Origin: RGIG4034 sp045576455
GTDB lineage: Bacteria > Bacillota > Clostridia > Lachnospirales > Lachnospiraceae
Assembly: GCA_045576455.1 (NCBI GenBank)
Contig: JAZNGM010000006.1
Location: 1 to 49,712 of the forward strand
DNA: 49,712 nt
Direction: 5' to 3'
The notes below the pieces were generated by a model. The model was not told the origin of the DNA and searched no databases. It saw only the letters and a program-made list of their open reading frames with translations. The position numbers were made by a program, and so were the translations under genes. Of this stretch, positions 26,094-35,788 are shown in pieces (the first letter of the stretch is position 1; each line of letters starts with the position of its first letter).

Positions 26094-27506
26094 TTAGAGT
26101 AATTTTATTCCATCTCGAGTACAAACTTCCTGAATCTTGTTAATCATTTCATCGTCCGTCATTACAGTCACACGGCCTAATGCGTATTCGCCGTCCACCC
26201 ACTCTTTTAATTCCTTTACAAGTGAACTGTTTTTATCAACCTGCTTATCATCTTTCAACTTGTAATATGTATTAATCCAGTGCGCAATTCCTGCAAGACC
26301 CGATGTATTGGATATAGCACATAAAACCGGTCTGTTTAAGAACTTCTCTGTATCAAATATATTATATATTTCCTCATTCTTTAATAAACCATCCGCATGT
26401 ACACCTGCTCTGGTAACGTTAAAATACTTTCCTACAAACGGTGTTCTTGCCGGAATCTTATAACCAATTTCAGATTCATAGTACTGTGCCAGCTCTGTGA
26501 TTACTCTTGTATCCATGCCATCCAATGTACCCTTTATCTGCGCATACTCAAATACCATTGCTTCAAGAGGAGTATTTCCGGTTCTTTCACCAATACCGAA
26601 TAATGAAGTATTAATGCTTGAACAGCCGTATAACCATGCCGTTGTTGAATTGGCAACCGCCTTATAAAAATCGTTATGTCCGTGCCATTCGAGCATTTCA
26701 TGCGGCACACCTGCATGTGTATGTAAAGCATAAATAATACCCTGTACACTTCTCGGAATAACCGCACCCGGGAAATTAACACCATATCCCATCGTATCAC
26801 AAGCTCTGATTTTAACAGGAATCTTATACTGTTCCATCAATTTCATAAGTTCCATACAGAAAGGAACAACAAATCCATAAATATCTGCTCTTGTTATATC
26901 TTCAAGATGACATCTTGGACTGATTCCGGTTTCAAGACATTGCTTAACAATATTTAAGTAATGCTCCATAGCCTGTCTTCTGTTCATTTTAAGCTTTAAG
27001 AAAATATGATAATCCGAACAACTTACAAGAATACCTGTTTCCTTCATTCCGATTTCTTTAACTAACTTGAAATCTTCTTCCTTGGCACGTATCCAGCTCG
27101 TAACTTCCGGAAATTCATATCCTCTTTCCATACATTTATATACCGCATCACGGTCTTTTTTACTATATAAAAAGAATTCGCTGGCACGGATTATACCGTT
27201 TGGACCACCCAGTTTATGTAAATAATCATAGATTGTAACAATCTGCTCCGTTGTATACGGTGCTCTGGACTGCTGTCCATCACGGAAAGTAGTATCCGTA
27301 ATCCATATGTTTTTCGGCATATTATGCGGTACAATTCTATCATTAAAAGGAATCTTAGGAACCTCAGAATAAGGGAACATATTTCTAAATACATTCGGCT
27401 TTTCTACATCATCAAGAATGTACATATGCTCTTCAATCTCTAAAAGATTGTTCTTCTCATTCAATGTCACTTTTCGATTCTGAAAATATTCATCCTGATT
27501 AATCAT
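26094..27506 (-). CDS. Re-citrate synthase (isopropylmalate/homocitrate synthase superfamily)
   Basis: 470-residue DRE-TIM metallolyase-type condensing enzyme. Signatures are DTTFRDGQQSRAPYT at the start of the barrel, CHLEDITRAD, RACDTMGYGV and the metal site LEWHGHNDFYKAVAN, then SSINTSLFGIGERTGNTPLE. Relatives include 2-isopropylmalate, homocitrate and citramalate synthases and the Re-face citrate synthase described in Clostridium kluyveri. The C-terminus is too short for a LeuA allosteric domain, and the downstream isocitrate dehydrogenase makes Re-citrate synthase (oxaloacetate + acetyl-CoA) the best reading. The ATG at 27506 follows AGAGG by 7 bases; the upstream in-frame start at 27539 lacks a site. 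Confidence 0.8.
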   Translation of the reverse strand: MINQDEYFQNRKVTLNEKNNLLEIEEHMYILDDVEKPNVFRNMFPYSEVPKIPFNDRIVPHNMPKNIWITDTTFRDGQQSRAPYTTEQIVTIYDYLHKLGGPNGIIRASEFFLYSKKDRDAVYKCMERGYEFPEVTSWIRAKEEDFKLVKEIGMKETGILVSCSDYHIFLKLKMNRRQAMEHYLNIVKQCLETGISPRCHLEDITRADIYGFVVPFCMELMKLMEQYKIPVKIRACDTMGYGVNFPGAVIPRSVQGIIYALHTHAGVPHEMLEWHGHNDFYKAVANSTTAWLYGCSSINTSLFGIGERTGNTPLEAMVFEYAQIKGTLDGMDTRVITELAQYYESEIGYKIPARTPFVGKYFNVTRAGVHADGLLKNEEIYNIFDTEKFLNRPVLCAISNTSGLAGIAHWINTYYKLKDDKQVDKNSSLVKELKEWVDGEYALGRVTVMTDDEMINKIQEVCTRDGIKLL

Positions 27507-27545
27507 TTTAATCCTCTTTCCTATAAAAAAATTATTCATACAAAA

Positions 27546-27586
27546 AACGTTGGTATTATTGTATACAATAATACCAACGTTGTCAA
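27546..27586 (-). promoter_or_regulatory. Promoter inside a 36-bp perfect palindrome: probable GntR operator
   Basis: Positions 27546-27581 are a perfect palindrome (half-site AACGTTGGTATTATTGTA) centred on ATTGTATACAAT, a form typical of FCD-type GntR operators. On the minus strand TTGACA (27586-27581) and TACAAT (27563-27558) are exactly 17 bases apart, so the operator fills the spacer and -10 of the Re-citrate synthase promoter. The -35 overlaps the stop codon of the subtilase gene. A T-rich stretch follows, so the same hairpin could also terminate the upstream transcript. Confidence 0.75.
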
Positions 27587-28500
27587 TAAGACATATTTAA
27601 AAGTTTTTGTACATCAAGCATACCCCACCCTTGTTTCGTCCAAATCTCCTTTAAATCCCTTGCACTATATAACAATCGTTGCTTAACATCATCATTATTA
27701 AGTTCCGGATATTTAGATAACAACAGTGCAATTGCTCCGGACACTATGGGTGTAGACATTGAAGTTCCGCTCTTCTTAATGTAAGGCGTGTATTTTCTTG
27801 TATTACCGGAAAACCTATGACAGCAAGACACTATTTCAGTGCCCGGCGCTACCAAATCCGGTTTCCGTAAATCATACTTACTTGGACCGCGTCCCGAATA
27901 GTCCTCACAGCAATACCCTGACTTGGTATGATATCCTTCATCATGGCAACCAACGGATATAGCCTTTTTAGACATTGCCATGGGCGTTAAGGACATGGCA
28001 AAAGGTCCATTATTTCCTGTTGCACAAGTAACGACAACCCCTTCAGACCAGGCCTGCTCCACAGCTTCCATTAATAATCTTACATTACCGTTTTCACGGT
28101 CACTCTTTGTTCCGATTGATATATTTAAAATACTGAATGGGACTTTTTTTCTAAGCTCCAGTAACCAGTTTATTGCATTTAGCATATCTTCACTGTTTCC
28201 GTCACCTTTATCATTCAATACTTTTGCCATAATGATTCCTGCATGAGGTGCAATACCCGAATATATACCACCGGACGTTTTTCCATCGCCGGCAGCTATT
28301 CCGCACACATGGGTTCCATGCCCCACATCATCATACGGAAAAGATTTCCCATTCACAAAATCTCTAAAAGCTACAATTCTTCCTGCAAAATCAGGATGAT
28401 TAGCAATACCGCTATCAAGAAACGCAATTGTAACGCCATCGCCCATTTTATCGGCCGGAATATCCGTAGGATAGCGTATAAGCTTTTTTGCTCTAATCAA
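27583..28500 (-). CDS. Subtilase (peptidase S8), intracellular type
   Basis: 305-residue subtilisin-like serine protease. The catalytic Asp is in VTIAFLDSGIANHPDF, the His in VGHGTHVCGIAAG, the oxyanion Asn in CATGNNGP and the Ser in KSGTSMSTPIVSGA. There is no signal peptide, propeptide or anchor, so it should act in the cytoplasm like Bacillus AprX/intracellular subtilisins. The only plausible start is the TTG at 28500, with a weak upstream site, which suggests low translation. It follows the second surface-protein gene by 17 bases in the sortase operon. Alternatively it may be released on lysis or exported by a non-classical route. Confidence 0.88.
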   Translation of the reverse strand: MIRAKKLIRYPTDIPADKMGDGVTIAFLDSGIANHPDFAGRIVAFRDFVNGKSFPYDDVGHGTHVCGIAAGDGKTSGGIYSGIAPHAGIIMAKVLNDKGDGNSEDMLNAINWLLELRKKVPFSILNISIGTKSDRENGNVRLLMEAVEQAWSEGVVVTCATGNNGPFAMSLTPMAMSKKAISVGCHDEGYHTKSGYCCEDYSGRGPSKYDLRKPDLVAPGTEIVSCCHRFSGNTRKYTPYIKKSGTSMSTPIVSGAIALLLSKYPELNNDDVKQRLLYSARDLKEIWTKQGWGMLDVQKLLNMSY

Positions 28501-28517
28501 TGCATTTTACCGTTTTT

Positions 28518-31433
28518 TTATATGGTATGCCCGATTCTTCTAAAGTTTCTCTTTCTTCCTTTATATAATATTAAGAATAACCCAAACAATATCATCCCTA
28601 TTTCCAAATACAGCATAGGATTTGAATAATCACCGGTATCCGGCGAAGCATCCAGCTCTCCCGTACCTATTGGATTATCCGTTCCTTCTTTAAACTCATA
28701 AACTCCGTACGGTGAACAATGTTTTACTTTAAAAGAAATACAACGCTGTCCCTCTACATCAACTATTTCAAAAGGAACACTTTCCGGCTGACCATTTGCA
28801 TCCAGACACAGCATATGTATTCTATCGTAATTTGTTGAAATCGGAACAGGTATAATAACACTCATTTCTGTCGATCCCAGTTTGGTTATAAGAACATCTC
28901 CTGCCGTTTTTAATGTAAGGTCCAGTCCAACCACATTATTAAACTGTGTATCTCCATATAATTTAGTATAAGCGTTTTTAATATCATCGCTTACTTCATC
29001 AGATTCTCTTATAGTAAGGGTTAGATTCTCATTCAGTCCGTTAATATTAGCACTAATAACTTCCTGGTTTTTTAAAGAATTTGAATTAGTAATAACATTA
29101 ACTGCCTTTTTATCATATGAAGTTACATTGTTATCTGACCCATCATTTAAAATTACATTATCTAATAATAATGCCGCTTCATTAACAAATGCATTTGGAA
29201 GTTCAATCGCCACAGGCTTATTTGCAAGCCATCCAACATTGTATTTATAATACATAAATGCATCCTGATCTATCGAAAGTAATTTATACGGCTTACCATA
29301 AATAGTATAAGTCTCAGGAATAACAACTTTCCCGTCGCTATCCGGATAAAGCGTACAGAGTCTTAATTCTACGGTTCCCGGCGTCTTGCCATCCGCATAA
29401 GTTTTTATACTTAAGGATAAACCATGAAAACCATATTCATTAGGATCAAGTACGGTTCCCTGATAATAATTGCTGGTTATACTGTTACTTATTAAAGCAA
29501 GTCCAACATTATCAAATGCATTATCACGATGCTCATAATTGGATAAACGCTTTGCATCCTCACCATAGGTAATAACCGGAAGGCTTGTACCTTGGAAAAC
29601 AACCATTGCATCATTAACATCAGGATTTAAAGAAAAAGCTTTCAACCCGACTGAATGCACATCTGATTGTACTCTTGCCACACTTAACGGACAGCCCATA
29701 TATGCTCTGTCACCGATTTGTGTAATCGCAGAACCACCTTTAATCGTATCAAGGCCGGTACATCCCATAAATGCTTCGTCACCTATCGTCATAACTCCAT
29801 TACCTAAATCTACTGCAACTATTTCAGTATGATTCATAAAAGCTTGTGGTGCAATGTGTTTAACTTCATCCGGTATTACAACGTTTTTCTTTTCACCCTT
29901 ATAGGCAAGAAGAATACCGTCTCCTACAATAAGGAATTTATCTGTTGAATACTTATACCAGTCATTTAACCATTTTGTATTCGCAAAAGCGTACGGTCCG
30001 ATTTGGGTAACACTATCAGGAATGGTAATCTCGCCCAAATAATCACAGTGATAGAAGGCTCCATATCCTATAGTCGTCACGCCTTGCGGAATATTGATGG
30101 AAGCTAAGGCTGAGCGGGCAAAGGAAAGAGTTCCTATCTTTGTCACCGTTGGTGGTATATAATACTCTGTTAATCCGTCATTAAGATAATATGCCTGATT
30201 TGCTATCGTATCGTTAATTATTGTATATTTCGGGAAAGATACACCTTTAATATCGGTCGTAATAATGATATCCGGTTTTTTCTCGGTATCATCTGTTTCA
30301 GGTTTTTCCGGTTCTTCTGTTTCTTCTTCCGTTTTAGGTCCTGAATATACAATTTGCTCCGTATTATCAATAAATACCACCGCATTATTGCCAACTATAT
30401 ATGTTTTTCCCCAAAGATCGCCTTCTTCTTGCGACGGTTGGGAATTTTCCTTATTTGCCTCTTCTTTTTCTGCTTCCTTCTCTGCTTCTTTTAAAGCATC
30501 CACTTCTTCCTGTGTCAGCGCATTCTGCATAATAACACTTTGAATATCTTCATATTCGGCTTTTGAAATATTTGTTATATTTCTGTCTTTAAAATATTTA
30601 TCCGCATAAGATTCCTCAACAGCATTCACTTTGAAATTTCCACATCCGTCAAATGCCGTATCATGAATAAACTGAACGGACAGCGGTACGGTAATCGCTT
30701 GCAAATTTACACAATTTTCAAAAGCTTTCATGTGAATTCTGCCAACAGAATACGGTATTTCTACAGTTTTAAGTGATACACAGTTTGAAAAAGTATAGGC
30801 AGGTATGTTATTAAGATTCTCTGAAAGTGTTACCGTCTGAAGATTATTACATCCCCAAAATGCATATGGTTTAATATCTATTACGGTTGATGGCATATTA
30901 TACGTATTTGCCATACGCCCCGGCAACATCTCATAAACCACTTCTTTTTTCGCATCATAAATGATACTTTTATCACAAACAAAATTTTCTGAAGCAATTG
31001 ATATTTCTTCCAAGTTCTCACAACCGGCAAACACCGCTGTACCGAGTTCCTCTAACCCGCCACCGATTTTAACGTCTTTAAGATTGGTACAGTTACTAAA
31101 TGCCGCATTTCCTATTATCTCTACTGAATCAGGAATTTCAATAGAAGTTAATCCTTTACATCCGGAAAAAGCATTGTATGCTATTTCCTTAACATCTTTT
31201 CCTAATTGTATGTTCGTAATAAACGCATTATCTGCAAAAGCCTCTTCGCCTATTACTTCAACAGAAGCAGGAACAGACACGGTTTCTGCCGTGCCTGTGT
31301 AACGAACCAATGTGGTTCCATCCATTTTAAAATCTGCCTGATATGCTTTTGCTTTAGGGTATGGAATCTGTGTCAATATAATAGCTGATACAATCAGTAA
31401 TACCCCTAACGTTTTTCTGATTTTACGATACAT
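28518..31433 (-). CDS. BspA-like leucine-rich-repeat surface protein with SPDTG anchor
   Basis: 971 residues. A signal peptide (basic start, hydrophobic 9-21, cleavage near KAKA at about 30) is followed by many BspA-type (LRR_5) repeats of the form IGEEAFADNAFITNIQLG in two blocks (about 40-290 and 400-640), separated by an acidic Glu/Lys-rich spacer (about 300-400). A C-terminal beta domain ends at YGVYEF. At about residue 930 the anchor reads SPDTGD, then a hydrophobic helix and a KGRKRN tail: a sortase signal of the (S/P)PxTG type. GGAG/AAGG sequences precede the ATG. Probably cell-wall linked by the operon's sortase and involved in adhesion. Confidence 0.85.
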   Translation of the reverse strand: MYRKIRKTLGVLLIVSAIILTQIPYPKAKAYQADFKMDGTTLVRYTGTAETVSVPASVEVIGEEAFADNAFITNIQLGKDVKEIAYNAFSGCKGLTSIEIPDSVEIIGNAAFSNCTNLKDVKIGGGLEELGTAVFAGCENLEEISIASENFVCDKSIIYDAKKEVVYEMLPGRMANTYNMPSTVIDIKPYAFWGCNNLQTVTLSENLNNIPAYTFSNCVSLKTVEIPYSVGRIHMKAFENCVNLQAITVPLSVQFIHDTAFDGCGNFKVNAVEESYADKYFKDRNITNISKAEYEDIQSVIMQNALTQEEVDALKEAEKEAEKEEANKENSQPSQEEGDLWGKTYIVGNNAVVFIDNTEQIVYSGPKTEEETEEPEKPETDDTEKKPDIIITTDIKGVSFPKYTIINDTIANQAYYLNDGLTEYYIPPTVTKIGTLSFARSALASINIPQGVTTIGYGAFYHCDYLGEITIPDSVTQIGPYAFANTKWLNDWYKYSTDKFLIVGDGILLAYKGEKKNVVIPDEVKHIAPQAFMNHTEIVAVDLGNGVMTIGDEAFMGCTGLDTIKGGSAITQIGDRAYMGCPLSVARVQSDVHSVGLKAFSLNPDVNDAMVVFQGTSLPVITYGEDAKRLSNYEHRDNAFDNVGLALISNSITSNYYQGTVLDPNEYGFHGLSLSIKTYADGKTPGTVELRLCTLYPDSDGKVVIPETYTIYGKPYKLLSIDQDAFMYYKYNVGWLANKPVAIELPNAFVNEAALLLDNVILNDGSDNNVTSYDKKAVNVITNSNSLKNQEVISANINGLNENLTLTIRESDEVSDDIKNAYTKLYGDTQFNNVVGLDLTLKTAGDVLITKLGSTEMSVIIPVPISTNYDRIHMLCLDANGQPESVPFEIVDVEGQRCISFKVKHCSPYGVYEFKEGTDNPIGTGELDASPDTGDYSNPMLYLEIGMILFGLFLILYKGRKRNFRRIGHTI

Positions 31434-31451
31434 ATTATACCTTGCTCCGTC

Positions 31452-34400
31452 TTAAGCCGTTTGTACCTTGTTTTTCTTAGTATTTTTTTCCTTCTTTATA
31501 AAGAGGAACATCGCAAGACATACAAGTCCTATACTTAAAAACCATTTCGGATGTATAAAATCACCGGTTTTAGGTGTTTCATCAACAACACCCGATGTAA
31601 GATTTTTGGTATCCACATAAACAACGTATGGTGAAAAGTGTGTTGCAGTAAAGGTTACACATTTAACTTTGCCGATAGTTGTAAACTTTGTCTTCAACTT
31701 GTCTAATGTTCCATCCGCTGCTACTGCTCCCATACGGTTATTACCGGCATATTCAATCATGTCATCCGGAATCGGAATGGTAATTTTAATCCTTAATCCT
31801 TCTGCTTCTGCGTCAGGAATTTTCTTCTTACCGGTAGAATCATACAAGCTGATATCCATTGCACAATAACTGATATCGTTTAAAGTTCCGAATTCATCTA
31901 AAAGAGCTTCCTCAACTGCACGTCTCGCTTCTTCCGTATAGGTAATCTTGATAACATAATTATCACTTGAATTTTGAACCGTTCCGTCAGCCTTATCCTC
32001 ATTAGAAAAATCGTCATTATCAATATCAACATCTACATCTCCATTCGGCTTTTTATCACCGCTTCCGGAGCCACCATTATTGTTGTTATTGTTATTATTG
32101 TTATTACCCGTATCTGTGGTACTTGCATTAACATACGTAGCTGTTACTGTTGCATCAGAAGCCGGCATTACAATTGTTGTAGTAGCACTGCTCTGATTTC
32201 CAAAGGTTAAACCTGAGGTTGTACTTGTCCATTTGGAAAATACTTTTCCGGTTGCCGGTGCATTAGCCACTATCGTTACCGTTGTACCCTGTTTATAAGA
32301 TCCGGTTCCTGTACCATTCTCAACCGTCAGCTTATAAGTTTTTTCTACCGGTTGCTGGTTCTGGTTCTGGTTCTGATTCTGATTATTGTTATTACCATTT
32401 CCGATATTATCCGTATCATCTTTCGTATACTGCGCAACAAGAATTCTATCTTCCGTTACCGAAATATACTCTCCGCTCCATCCCGAGAATGTATATCCTT
32501 TTCTGGATGGACTCATCGGCGGAGTTGCATTACCACCGTCTTCAATATACTGAACCGGACAAAGTTCTGTTCCGTCATAATCTATAAAATGAACGGTAAA
32601 TACATCATTGATATATTCTAATTGCTGGTTAAATGCAATAGCATAAGTTGCGGCAGCCGTATTTTTAAAGGTTCTGATTACCGCGTTTCCACGTTCAAAA
32701 GAATAGTTGTCAATCTGTGTCTCGACACCGCTGATAGTACAGGTTACGGCATCTGTAGTATTGGTGAATGCATATTCCTTAATCTCTTCAAGATTCGTAG
32801 GTAATGTTGCGGTTCTAAGACTTGTACAACTTTCAAAGCAATAAGCAGGAATTGTTTTAAGCTTTGTTGCCTTGGATAAATCAACACCTACTATCTTGGA
32901 ACAATATCTGAAAGCACCATCCGTTATAGAAGATACACTGGCAAGTTTAGGATCAGTATCCGCTGTAACATACTTCTCACCTACAATGTCACCTCTGCCG
33001 GATAATACCTGTTCAATATTGAGTGAACCGTCCGGATTCGTACTGTATATGATACCGTTTTCACATACAAACTTACTGTTACCGGAGATACTTGATAAAT
33101 TATCACAACCTCCGACAGGTGCTGTTCCTATATCTTCCAAAGCGTTACCAAATTGTAATTCTTTTAAATTTTCACAGCTGTAGAATGCCTGATCCGGCAA
33201 ACGTTTTACATCTGACATCTTAACACTCAAAATACGGTCGTTACCTTGGTCAACAAGTTCGTACTCACTACCTGTCAAATATTCACGTCCTACATTAGCA
33301 TCCGCACCAATCGTTCCGCCGGCTCCATTGCCATAGAAACCGTTAAAGAGACCATATTGTTTGTAGGTCTTGTAATATGGGTTGTTCTGAAGGTATGTAT
33401 TAACATTATTTCTGTTACCATTACCGGCAATAAAACCTTTTACGTCAATAGACTGAACACCGGCAGGTATATCAATATGCATGGTAGCTTCTACCTGCGC
33501 AAGCTGTGCAGCAGTCATGACATACGGGCTCATATCATTTTGGTTTACATAAATATCTTCATAAGCCAATCTTACATTCTCAGGTAAGGTTTCATAATGC
33601 GGATAATCAAGTAAGGTAACCAAACCCGTTTCCTCATCTTTCATAACCATTAAACTGTATGGTTCGTTAGACATATAGCAAACTCTTATTTTAAGTGTTG
33701 CATCCATATAATTATCGTCAGCCATAGCCCAGGTAAACGGTGCATAAGAAGTATTAATATCGCCATGGAATATTAATGATGTACCACCGGTAAGGAATGC
33801 ATTATTGCCGATTCTAAGACTTGCATACCCACCCTTCGGGGTAGAAAAATACACATTCTTAAGTGCATTACAACCTTCAAATGCCGAATCACCTATATCC
33901 GTTACCGTATTGCCTATATACACTTCTTCAAGACTTGTATAATCTTTAAATGCCGCATTCGAAATAATCTTAACGGAATCATCTTCAATAACTAATTTCT
34001 TTAACTTACTCTTAATCTTTTCATCATCAAAGCAGGTGGCACCAATCTGTGTTATCTGAAGTTCACCAACATAACTTGGCACTTCAATCGTTCCGTCAAA
34101 CGCAGATTCATCAATCAATGTGCAATCCTCAAGAATACCACCTTCACTTACAAGATACATGTACGCACCTGTACTTGCTTCATAATACTCTTTTCCGTCT
34201 GAACCAAGGAAACGGTACGTAATACCTGCTTTTCTCGCACATTCTCTAGGTGATGCCACATCCCTGTTCTGCTTAAAGCCGGGTCCTATAAGATAAAAGT
34301 TTTCTGTCAGGACATCATAAAATGCATTTGTAGGGAATTCGAGCGATTGACAGGAACCGGTTCCTGTATCCGGAAACTCTACTGTTTGTAAGTTAACACA

Positions 34401-35774
34401 TCCACGGAAAAATCCACTTTGAATGGTAGCCGTTGAACTCGAACCATAGCTTGCAGAGATGACAACTTTTTCTGCATTTGCCCTTCCTGACAAAATATAG
34501 TCTCCGTAAACCGTAATTCCTTCCGGGAACACTATATTTTTCCAAAGTCCCGTCGCACTGGACTGAACGGCAAAAGCGCCCTCATGAATTTCTTCCGTAT
34601 TCGGCGCAAATTTAACGTCGTTTAATGCATAACAATCAAAGAATGCATAGTCTTCTATAATGAAGTTAGTTGTTGTAGCACTCATATCAAGATTTTTCAA
34701 ATTACGGCAGTATGCAAAAGCACCTTCACCGATAACTTCCATCTTGTCGTTTATAATTACGGAAGCAAGCGTATTACAATTTGCAAATGATTCTGTTCCA
34801 AGTCTTTCCGTAATACCCGCAAAAGAAAGTGTAGAAAGACCCGTACATCCATAAAAAGCTCTGTTTCCAATATATTTTGCGCTAAGTGTCAGTGATTTAA
34901 TACCCGTTACGCCTTCAAACGCTTCATCACCGATTGCCACTACATCAGAAGGAATAACCAGTGTTGCAATATTGGTTACATTTTTAAATGCTCCTTCTCC
35001 AATGTAATTCACCATTGCTTTCGTATCATCCGTTTCATAGAACTTACCTGTTGATTTATTATACGGAATGTATACAGCATTAGATAAATCATCTGTATTA
35101 CTGATGTCATAAACCGGCATCAAAGTACATCCTTTATATGTATTGGATGTTCCGGGATAATAGGTATGTTCGCAATAATACTCTTTTCTCTGATCTTCGG
35201 TAAGATCACTTACATAATACTCGGGAAGCGGCGTCGTATCATCTGCTGCGTAATCCTTCATGAACTTATCGTAAACAGACGGATAAAACTTCTCAATATC
35301 CGCCAAAGATAACGCCGTATCAATATTATCGGTTATGTACTGGTTGTATTCCGGTATCGTAATGGATGGATACTGCGTCACAACTTCAACATCAACCGTA
35401 AGTGCAGAGTCAATCGTAGAATATCCCGTATTAAACTGCGTTATTACATTACCTGTCGTAGATTTATAAAACTCATAGGCCCAATCAAGATAATATGACC
35501 CCGTAGACAACTCTCGGATGGTATATCCTTTGAACTTAGGTTTTGTTGAAAAAGATGATTCTTTCAAAAAATCCCACGAAGATGAAGAATAGTCTGAAAC
35601 AGTATAGGTAGGTTCAGGAGCTGTTGTATCTGTATCTTTACCGCCAATCGCCGCAACCTTTTCTGTAGGAATAGCTGCAACTAGTATTGCCATAACAAGA
35701 CATATGCAACCGACCGTCCTGCGAATCATTCTCCTTGTTCTCTTATTTAGTGTTTTGGGAGTCTTCTTAGCCAT
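31452..35774 (-). CDS. Large BspA-like leucine-rich-repeat surface protein with TPKTG anchor
   Basis: 1440 residues. A long basic N-terminus leads to a signal helix (CICLVMAILVAAIP). BspA/LRR_5 repeats fill about 200-1040. An InlB-type beta repeat follows (VHFIDYDGTELCPV to GYTFSGWSGEY, about 1060-1115), then an Asn/Gln linker, a bacterial-repeat domain (YKLTVENGTGTGSYKQG), a second poly-Asn/Gly linker, a mixed beta domain ending HFSPYVVYV, and a TPKTGD anchor with hydrophobic helix and basic tail. The C-terminal beta domain and anchor resemble those of the next gene, suggesting duplication. The ATG at 35774 has GGAG 6 bases upstream; 35792 is rejected. Confidence 0.85.
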   Translation of the reverse strand: MAKKTPKTLNKRTRRMIRRTVGCICLVMAILVAAIPTEKVAAIGGKDTDTTAPEPTYTVSDYSSSSWDFLKESSFSTKPKFKGYTIRELSTGSYYLDWAYEFYKSTTGNVITQFNTGYSTIDSALTVDVEVVTQYPSITIPEYNQYITDNIDTALSLADIEKFYPSVYDKFMKDYAADDTTPLPEYYVSDLTEDQRKEYYCEHTYYPGTSNTYKGCTLMPVYDISNTDDLSNAVYIPYNKSTGKFYETDDTKAMVNYIGEGAFKNVTNIATLVIPSDVVAIGDEAFEGVTGIKSLTLSAKYIGNRAFYGCTGLSTLSFAGITERLGTESFANCNTLASVIINDKMEVIGEGAFAYCRNLKNLDMSATTTNFIIEDYAFFDCYALNDVKFAPNTEEIHEGAFAVQSSATGLWKNIVFPEGITVYGDYILSGRANAEKVVISASYGSSSTATIQSGFFRGCVNLQTVEFPDTGTGSCQSLEFPTNAFYDVLTENFYLIGPGFKQNRDVASPRECARKAGITYRFLGSDGKEYYEASTGAYMYLVSEGGILEDCTLIDESAFDGTIEVPSYVGELQITQIGATCFDDEKIKSKLKKLVIEDDSVKIISNAAFKDYTSLEEVYIGNTVTDIGDSAFEGCNALKNVYFSTPKGGYASLRIGNNAFLTGGTSLIFHGDINTSYAPFTWAMADDNYMDATLKIRVCYMSNEPYSLMVMKDEETGLVTLLDYPHYETLPENVRLAYEDIYVNQNDMSPYVMTAAQLAQVEATMHIDIPAGVQSIDVKGFIAGNGNRNNVNTYLQNNPYYKTYKQYGLFNGFYGNGAGGTIGADANVGREYLTGSEYELVDQGNDRILSVKMSDVKRLPDQAFYSCENLKELQFGNALEDIGTAPVGGCDNLSSISGNSKFVCENGIIYSTNPDGSLNIEQVLSGRGDIVGEKYVTADTDPKLASVSSITDGAFRYCSKIVGVDLSKATKLKTIPAYCFESCTSLRTATLPTNLEEIKEYAFTNTTDAVTCTISGVETQIDNYSFERGNAVIRTFKNTAAATYAIAFNQQLEYINDVFTVHFIDYDGTELCPVQYIEDGGNATPPMSPSRKGYTFSGWSGEYISVTEDRILVAQYTKDDTDNIGNGNNNNQNQNQNQNQQPVEKTYKLTVENGTGTGSYKQGTTVTIVANAPATGKVFSKWTSTTSGLTFGNQSSATTTIVMPASDATVTATYVNASTTDTGNNNNNNNNNNGGSGSGDKKPNGDVDVDIDNDDFSNEDKADGTVQNSSDNYVIKITYTEEARRAVEEALLDEFGTLNDISYCAMDISLYDSTGKKKIPDAEAEGLRIKITIPIPDDMIEYAGNNRMGAVAADGTLDKLKTKFTTIGKVKCVTFTATHFSPYVVYVDTKNLTSGVVDETPKTGDFIHPKWFLSIGLVCLAMFLFIKKEKNTKKNKVQTA
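32076..32106. repeat. AAY trinucleotide tract encoding poly-Asn
   Basis: An ATT/GTT (plus-strand) trinucleotide tract encodes ten consecutive Asn in a surface-protein linker; a second tract near 32350-32395 encodes the QNQNQN linker. Such tracts can change length by slippage without breaking the frame. Confidence 0.6.
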
Positions 35775-35788
35775 TTTCTTCTCCTTCA

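Noticed and set aside
27546..27581. Palindrome as only a terminator of the subtilase operon
   Set aside because: A T-rich stretch follows, so a dual role is possible, but the exact TTGACA-17-TACAAT overlap and ATTGTATACAAT core next to a GntR gene favour an operator.
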